Below, one piece after another: positions 59,223-64,000 of a DNA stretch of 64,000 nt. Made by a program: the position numbers and the translations under genes. How positions within the stretch are numbered: the stretch's first letter is position 1; each line of letters starts with the position of its first letter. This DNA is from CAIYZT01 sp052387855 (GTDB taxonomy: Bacteria > Pseudomonadota > Alphaproteobacteria > Rhodobacterales > Rhodobacteraceae). The stretch lies in the NCBI GenBank assembly GCA_052387855.1, contig JBQTIT010000021.1:140420-204419 (forward strand). The letters run 5' to 3'. The notes beneath the pieces were generated by a model. The model searched no databases, was not told where the DNA came from, and was given only the letters and a program-made list of their open reading frames with translations.

Positions 59223-59303
59223 GCATCCTCCGTGCCCAAATATCCCACGGGGGAAGCCTGCCTGGCCCAGGGCCAGGCGGGCGCGGGGGTGTGAAACCCC
59301 CGC
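59223..59303. repeat. Palindromic intergenic repeat, family A, copy 4
   Basis: GCATCCTCCGTG, AATATCCCACGGGGG, an inserted palindrome GCCTGGCCC-A-GGGCCAGGC, then GCGGGGG-TGTGAAA-CCCCCGC. It ends 5 bp before the stop of the dioxygenase gene. Confidence 0.8.
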
Positions 59304-59307
59304 CTTT

Positions 59308-60093
59308 CTACCGCAGCAGCACCGGAAACCAGTCCTCGCGCAGCCGCTGGCCCGGCTGCATCCCGTGCCCCGGAAAGGGCGGCGAGGTGCGGCCGGGCCG
59401 TTCGACATAGCGCGCGTCCTCACCCACCAGGCGCAGGCTAAAGGCCCGGCGCCGCGCGGCCGATGTGTTGCCGCGCGCGCCGTGCAATGTCAGGTAGTTG
59501 AAGGCCACGGCATCGCCCGGTTCCATCTGCCATTCCAGCACCTCCATCCCCTCGGCATCGGGGTCGGGAACCGGCATGTACTTGCCCTCTTCAGGGTAAA
59601 AGCTGGTCTCGGCCAGCCAGCGCGTCGGCAGCACCTCGCGCGGCCAGAGATGCGAGCCGGACACGCAGCGCAGGGACGCCTCGCGCACCGGATCGAGGGG
59701 CGACCAGAAAGAGACCGTCTGCCGCCCCCGGACAAAGTAATAGGGCCCGTCCTGGTGCCAGGGGGTCGGCTTGGTCGTGCCGGGCTCCTTGACCAGCACA
59801 TGGTCGTGGAAGAGCTGCACATAGTCCGAGCCCATCAGGGCGGCCGCAACCTCGGCCACCGCCGAGCCGCGGATCACCCGGTCAAACTCGGGGATGCGCT
59901 GCCAGTTGCAGTAATCGTCAAAGAACCGCCCCGCCTCGCCGGGCTTGAGGTTTTCGGCCGCATAGGGGCCCGGTTCGGCCATGTTGCGCGCGACGCCGGC
60001 GCGCAGCGTGTCCACCCAGTCCGCCCAGAGCCCCTTGATCAGCACCGCGCCCCGGGTCTGATAGTCCTTTATCGTCTGCGGCGTGATCTGCAT
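59308..60093 (-). CDS. Phytanoyl-CoA dioxygenase (PhyH) family protein
   Basis: A 261-residue Fe(II)/2-oxoglutarate-type oxygenase. Metal ligands H113 and D115 in TPWHQDGPYY and the distal His in NYLTLHGARGN; the 2-oxoglutarate Arg follows in RRAFSLRLVG. Start ATG 60093 (MQITPQTIKDYQTRG). The substrate is unknown; related proteins hydroxylate small acids, ectoine or phytanoyl-CoA. It stands alone between repeats and glk. Confidence 0.88.
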   Translation of the reverse strand: MQITPQTIKDYQTRGAVLIKGLWADWVDTLRAGVARNMAEPGPYAAENLKPGEAGRFFDDYCNWQRIPEFDRVIRGSAVAEVAAALMGSDYVQLFHDHVLVKEPGTTKPTPWHQDGPYYFVRGRQTVSFWSPLDPVREASLRCVSGSHLWPREVLPTRWLAETSFYPEEGKYMPVPDPDAEGMEVLEWQMEPGDAVAFNYLTLHGARGNTSAARRRAFSLRLVGEDARYVERPGRTSPPFPGHGMQPGQRLREDWFPVLLR

Positions 60094-60250
60094 GGTCCCT
60101 CTGCCCGGTTGTCTCATCGTCGGCCAGTCAAGCAGAACGCGCCCGCCATGGCAACCGCCCTTTGGCGCCGGCGGCGCCGGCGCATAACGCTTTCCAAGGG
60201 TTGGCCGCTTGGTCTATAGGGCATCAACGCATCTTTCCGGGGCTTCGAAC

Positions 60251-61234
60251 ATGTCCGACGCGCGCGTCATCCTGGCCGACATCGGCGGGACCAACACCAG
60301 GGTCGCGCTGGCCCGGGGCACCGCGGTTGATCCCGCCTCGATCCGCCGCTTTGCCAATGCCGAGGCGAGCGGGCTGGAGCCGATCCTGCGCCGCTATCTT
60401 GACGAGGCGGGGCTGGGGGCGGTCGACGGGGCCTGCGTGGCGGCGGCCGGGCCGGTGCGGGATGGCGTGGCCAGCATGACCAACCTCGACTGGGTGATCG
60501 ACGATGCGCTGCTGCGCCGCGCCGCAGGCGCGAGCAGGGTCGCGATCCTGAACGATCTGCAGGCGCAGGGCCATGCGCTGGGCCATATCGCGGACAAGGA
60601 CCTGCGGCTGTTGCTGGACGGGCCGCAAAAGCCCGGCGGCAGCATGCTGGTGGTCGGCCTGGGCACGGGGATGAACGCCGCGCCGGTGCATCTGGCCCCC
60701 TGGGGCCGGATCGTGGCGGCCTCGGAATGCGGGCATGTCTCGATGCCGGTGCAGAGCGCCGAGGATTTCGCGCTGGCCGAGTATCTGGCCCACGATATCC
60801 CCGGCGCGCATGGCTTTGCCGGGGTCGAAGAGGCCATCGCGGGGCGCGGGCTGGGGCATATCCATGACTTCGTCTCGATGCGCGCCGGCGCGCGGGCCGG
60901 GATCGAGGCGGCCGAGGTCATGGCGGCGCTGGCGCGGGGCGAGGCCCATGCGCGGCAGGCGGCGCGGCTTTACATCCACATCATGGGACAGAACCTTGGC
61001 AATCTGGCGCTGACGCATCTGCCCTTTGGCGGCATTTTTCTGATCGGCGGCGTCGCCCGCGCCATGGCGCCCTATCTGGAAGCTCTGGGCTTTGCCCGCG
61101 CCTTTCGCGACAAGGGCCGCTTTGCCGAGTTCATGGACAACTTCCGCGTCACGCTGATCGAGGACGACTATGCCGCGCTGAGCGGCTGCGCCCATTATCT
61201 GGCCAGCCTGTCCGGGCCCGGCCGGGCGGGCTGA
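60251..61234 (+). CDS. glk: Glucokinase
   Basis: A 327-residue ATP-dependent glucokinase of the bacterial Glk family: phosphate-1 motif VILADIGGTNTRVALA, LTNLDWVID-type (MTNLDWVID) glucose region with LNDLQAQGHAL, phosphate-2 GLGTGMNAAPV, ECGHVSMP, and adenosine GGIFLIGGVARAMAP. The ATG at 60251 begins just before the first strand; an earlier start at 60209 has no ribosome site. Confidence 0.93.
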   Translation: MSDARVILADIGGTNTRVALARGTAVDPASIRRFANAEASGLEPILRRYLDEAGLGAVDGACVAAAGPVRDGVASMTNLDWVIDDALLRRAAGASRVAILNDLQAQGHALGHIADKDLRLLLDGPQKPGGSMLVVGLGTGMNAAPVHLAPWGRIVAASECGHVSMPVQSAEDFALAEYLAHDIPGAHGFAGVEEAIAGRGLGHIHDFVSMRAGARAGIEAAEVMAALARGEAHARQAARLYIHIMGQNLGNLALTHLPFGGIFLIGGVARAMAPYLEALGFARAFRDKGRFAEFMDNFRVTLIEDDYAALSGCAHYLASLSGPGRAG

Positions 61235-61249
61235 GCGGGCCGGCCCCGC

Positions 61250-61912
61250 TCAGGCGGGCAGCTTGTCCATGAGGATCCGCAGCGCAACCGACAACCCGTC
61301 AGGCGCGATGCCGTGGCCCGATCCCTGCATCACATGGCCAAAGGTTTCAAACCCGGCGCGGGTCAGGGCATTGCCCGCGCGGGCCATTTCGGCAAAGGGC
61401 ACCACCTCGTCCTGATCGCCGTGCAGCACCAGCACCGGGGGCTTGACCCGCGCCGCGCCGGCCAGGGCTTCGGGGTCCATCAGCCGGCCAGAGATCGCCA
61501 CCACCCCGGCCATGGCCTTGGCCCGGCGCGGCGCGACGTGCAGGGCCATCATCGCGCCCTGCGAAAAGCCGACCAGCGCCATCGCGCCGTCCCCCAGCCC
61601 GTGGGCGACAAGGCGCGCGTCGATGAAGGCGTCAAGATCGGCGGCGGCGCCGAGCAGCCCCGCTTTGGCCTCGGCCTCGGTCGAGCCGTCAAAGCGCGGG
61701 ATCGGGAACCACTGGTACCCATAGGGCGCCATCAACGGGCGGTCAGGCGCGTCTGGCGCGGCAAAGACCGTGCCGGGCAGATGCGGCGCCAGCACATCGG
61801 CCAGCCCCAAAAGGTCCGCCCCGTCGGCGCCATAGCCGTGCAGGAAGATCACCAGCGAACGGGCCGCCCCGCCCTGCGCCGGCCTTTCGGCAAAGTTCAG
61901 CTTGCGCGTCAT
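61250..61912 (-). CDS. Phospholipase/carboxylesterase family alpha/beta hydrolase
   Basis: A 220-residue esterase of the acyl-protein-thioesterase/carboxylesterase type: oxyanion motif VIFLHGYGADGADLLG, nucleophile Ser in VGFSQGAMMA, Asp in HGDQDEVVP, His in GSGHGIAP. No signal peptide. Its ATG overlaps the stop of the glycosylase gene upstream (TGATG), so both are co-translated. Confidence 0.9.
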   Translation of the reverse strand: MTRKLNFAERPAQGGAARSLVIFLHGYGADGADLLGLADVLAPHLPGTVFAAPDAPDRPLMAPYGYQWFPIPRFDGSTEAEAKAGLLGAAADLDAFIDARLVAHGLGDGAMALVGFSQGAMMALHVAPRRAKAMAGVVAISGRLMDPEALAGAARVKPPVLVLHGDQDEVVPFAEMARAGNALTRAGFETFGHVMQGSGHGIAPDGLSVALRILMDKLPA

Positions 61913-62538
61913 CGGGTTCCCTCTCTGCCTTGCAGGTGGTGGTAATAGGACCACAAGAGCCGCGCCGCAACCGCCCGCCAGGGCGACCAGTCCCGCGCCA
62001 TCTCGCGAAGCTGCGCGTCGGTCGGGCGCGCCGGCAGCGCAAAAAGGTCCTGCGCCGCGACCTGCAAGGCCAGATCGCCCGCCGCCAGAACGTCGGCACG
62101 GCCAAGGGCGAACATGGCATAGATCTCGGCCGTCCAGCGCCCGATGCCGGGGACCTGGGTCAGGACGCGGACCAGCTCGTCGTCCCCCAGCCCCGGCAGG
62201 CTGTCAAAATTGATGTCCGAGCAGGCCAGCGCCCGGGCGTAGCGCGCCTTTTGCCGCGACAGGCCCGCGGCGCGCAGGCTCTCGTCGCTGGCCGCGGCCA
62301 TGGCCTGCCGGCCGGTCAGCCCCGCGCCGTCAAGCCTGGCCCAGATCGCCCGCGCCGAGGCGACCGAGACCTGCTGGCCGACGATGGCATCCAGAAGCGC
62401 GGCGAAACCGGCCGGCTTGCGCCGCAGCGGCAAGGGGCCGCACAGCGCCAGCGCATGGGCCAGGCGCGGCTCGCGCGCGGCGAGCCAGTCGGCCCCCTCG
62501 GCCACGCAGTCCAAGGTCTCGATGATCCGTCCCGGCAT
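61909..62538 (-). CDS. DNA-3-methyladenine glycosylase II (AlkA-type HhH-GPD)
   Basis: A 209-residue base-excision enzyme that removes alkylated purines. The HhH-GPD fold is clear: ALLDAIVGQQVSVASARAIWARL, the hairpin LTQVPGIGRWTAEIYAMFALG and the catalytic Asp in VLAAGDLALQ. It lacks the N-terminal AlkA_N domain, as is common. The start at 62538 gives MPGRIIETL; the frame is open upstream only by chance. Confidence 0.9.
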   Translation of the reverse strand: MPGRIIETLDCVAEGADWLAAREPRLAHALALCGPLPLRRKPAGFAALLDAIVGQQVSVASARAIWARLDGAGLTGRQAMAAASDESLRAAGLSRQKARYARALACSDINFDSLPGLGDDELVRVLTQVPGIGRWTAEIYAMFALGRADVLAAGDLALQVAAQDLFALPARPTDAQLREMARDWSPWRAVAARLLWSYYHHLQGREGTR

Positions 62539-62632
62539 GGCGCCACCCTGCCCCGGGCCTGGCGCGAAAGGCAAGCGCCGGCGCGCGCTTTTGCGCTTGA
62601 ACGCGCGCCGGGCGCGGCATAGCCCTTGGGCC

Positions 62633-63841
62633 ATGGAAAATGATGCTCTTGCCCGGCGCAATGTTGCCGTCCTCGTCGCCGCGCAGGCCGTGCTTGGCGC
62701 GCAGATGCCGATCATCTTTACGGTGGCGGGGCTTGCCGGGCAGACCCTGGCGCCCAATGCCTGCCTTGCCACCCTGTCGATCAGCCTGATGGTCATCGGC
62801 TCGATGCTGACGGCCGCGCCGCTTTCGGCCTTCATGGCGCGGTACGGGCGCCGGGCCGGATTCCTGCTTGGCTCGGCGGGCGGGGCCATCGGGGCCGGCC
62901 TGGGCGCGGCGGGGCTTTACACCCATTCCTTTGCGCTGTTCCTGATCGGGGCCCTGTTTTCCGGCATCTACATGTCGGCGCAGGGATTTTACCGCTTTGC
63001 CGCCGCCGACACCGCCTCCGAGGCGTTCCGGCCCAGGGCCATTTCCTGGGTGATGGCGGGCGGGCTCTTGTCAGCGGTTTTTGGCCCGCAGCCTGTGGCC
63101 GTGACGGCCGAGGCGATGGTGGTGCCCTATCTTGGCTGCTACCTTGCGGTCATGGGGCTCAACCTGGCCGGGGTGCCGGTGATCGCGCTCCTGAGGGCGC
63201 CAAGGCCCCTTGCAGCGGCGCCCGAAGAGGGTGCCGGGCGCAGCCGGATGGAGATGCTGCGGGACCCGCAGATCGCCGTGGCGGTGATCGTCGCGACCGT
63301 TTCCTATGCGCTGATGAACCTGGTGATGACCTCCTCCCCCCTGGCCGTGGTCGGCTGCGGCTTTCAGACCGCCGATGCGGCCCATGTCGTGACCGGCCAT
63401 GTGCTGGCGATGTATGCTCCGTCGTTCATTACCGGCGCGCTGATCGCGCGGTTCGGGGTGCAGCGCATCATGGCCACGGGGCTGGTCATCCTGGCCCTGG
63501 CCGGCGTGGTCGCGATCGCCGGGGTGGAGCTGGAGAATTTCTATGTCGCGCTGATCCTGCTGGGCGTGGGCTGGAATTTCGGGTTCATCGGCGCCACGTC
63601 GATGCTCGCCGGCGCCCATTCCCCGGCCGAGCGCGGGCGGATGCAGGGGCTGAACGATCTGATCGTCTTTGGCGGGGTCTCGGTGGCCTCTCTGTCCTCG
63701 GGCAGCCTGATGAACTGCGCGGGAAGTTCAGTGCAGGCCGGCTGGACGGCGGTCAACCTGGCGATGCTGCCCTTCCTGACCCTGGCCGGGGCGGCGCTGA
63801 TCTGGCTCTGGCTGCGCCCGGTCGAGGGACGCAGGGCCTAG
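62633..63841 (+). CDS. MFS transporter
   Basis: A 402-residue major facilitator with about twelve membrane helices. It shows motif-A-like FMARYGRRAGFLLGSAGG, GALFSGIYMSAQGFYRFAAAD, a central loop with RSRMEMLRDPQ, and the conserved GWNFGFIGATSMLAGAHSPAERGRMQGLNDL near helix 10. The substrate is unknown. The TAG stop is part of CTAG, which also gives the stop of the gene on the other strand. Confidence 0.88.
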   Translation: MENDALARRNVAVLVAAQAVLGAQMPIIFTVAGLAGQTLAPNACLATLSISLMVIGSMLTAAPLSAFMARYGRRAGFLLGSAGGAIGAGLGAAGLYTHSFALFLIGALFSGIYMSAQGFYRFAAADTASEAFRPRAISWVMAGGLLSAVFGPQPVAVTAEAMVVPYLGCYLAVMGLNLAGVPVIALLRAPRPLAAAPEEGAGRSRMEMLRDPQIAVAVIVATVSYALMNLVMTSSPLAVVGCGFQTADAAHVVTGHVLAMYAPSFITGALIARFGVQRIMATGLVILALAGVVAIAGVELENFYVALILLGVGWNFGFIGATSMLAGAHSPAERGRMQGLNDLIVFGGVSVASLSSGSLMNCAGSSVQAGWTAVNLAMLPFLTLAGAALIWLWLRPVEGRRA

Positions 63842-64000
63842 ACGCGCCCGGTCAGCGCGGTCCAAGCCAGCAGCGCACGGCGGGAAAAGGGAGACAGCAC
63901 AAGGCGACCCTCGCGCACACGCGCAGGCTGTCGGCGCGCCTGCCGCAGCAGGGGCGCGGCGGCCCAGGCGGTCTGCGCGGCCTGCGCGGCCGGGGCCGGC
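63838..64000 (-). CDS. 3' end of a probable squalene/phytoene synthase family gene (cut by window)
   Basis: An open minus-strand frame enters the window and ends at 63838. The last 50 or so codons read AAQTAWAAAPLLRQARRQP, ARVREGRLVLSPFSRRALL, AWTALTGRV, which resembles the C-terminus of squalene/phytoene-synthase-domain proteins in Rhodobacteraceae. Only the tail is visible, so the assignment is weak. Confidence 0.4.
   Translation of the reverse strand, partial: PAPAAQAAQTAWAAAPLLRQARRQPARVREGRLVLSPFSRRALLAWTALTGRV

Overview
The window is a 64 kb piece of a high-GC alphaproteobacterial chromosome, almost certainly from the Rhodobacteraceae (Rhodobacter/Paracoccus-like). The evidence is the ntrB-ntrC-ntrY-ntrX-hfq-hflX cluster with an NtrC that lacks the sigma-54 contact loop, an IscR with one cysteine, a CckA phosphorelay kinase, a GTTC-N7-GTTC LexA box in front of recA, and G/C-rich codon use throughout.

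Layout. 0-7.2 kb: nitrogen two-component systems, then hfq and hflX. 7.3-16.6 kb: penicillin-acylase-type hydrolase, a beta-hydroxyacid dehydrogenase, a SYLF lipoprotein, hemB, a small membrane protein and mfd. 17.2-25.4 kb: MFS exporter, DsbA/FrnE-type oxidoreductase, acyl-CoA ligase, an entericidin-like mini-lipoprotein, a candidate sRNA, a short-chain dehydrogenase, a DUF502 membrane protein, and the psuG-psuK pair for pseudouridine breakdown. 25.6-29.1 kb: a winged-helix/TPR regulator, then rpsB-tsf. 29.25-35.64 kb: a complete integrated single-stranded-DNA phage (Microviridae). 35.7-43.2 kb: tRNA-Arg(CCG) and an iscR-desulfurase-sufBCD-(two Yip1-like)-sufS operon on the minus strand. 43.3-51 kb: small hydrolases, icd, typA and alaS. 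51.2-56.8 kb: recA, cckA, an RsmB-type methyltransferase and exoD. 56.8-64 kb: guaB, a glutamine amidotransferase, a PhyH-type dioxygenase, glk, an esterase, an AlkA-type glycosylase, an MFS transporter and the 3' end of a probable squalene/phytoene-synthase-family gene.

The most interesting element is the roughly 6.37 kb microvirus prophage. Two dif-like sites (29247-29274 and 35614-35641) flank it and share an 11-bp core, which implies integration by the host XerC/XerD recombinases. It carries a DNA-pilot protein (VP2), a 33-residue basic protein in the position of phiX174 protein J, the major capsid protein (VP1), a T7-lysozyme-like amidase, an HUH replication initiator and several unknown small proteins in a chain of overlapping genes. 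Two further frames look overprinted: a 36-residue hydrophobic peptide inside VP2 and a 177-residue basic protein starting inside rep. A non-coding segment near the right end can fold into a perfect three-way junction. The octamer GGGCAGGG is almost only on the plus strand left of the prophage and almost only on the minus strand right of it, as expected for FtsK-orienting sequences converging on the chromosomal dif. The phage therefore seems to sit in the replication-terminus resolution site.

The host regions also hold two families of palindromic repeats placed between convergent genes, a candidate sRNA with its own promoter and terminator, a CtrA-type site in front of cckA, and an Irr-box-like site inside the desulfurase gene upstream of sufB. 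All calls were made by reading the sequence and the translations; no database search was run.
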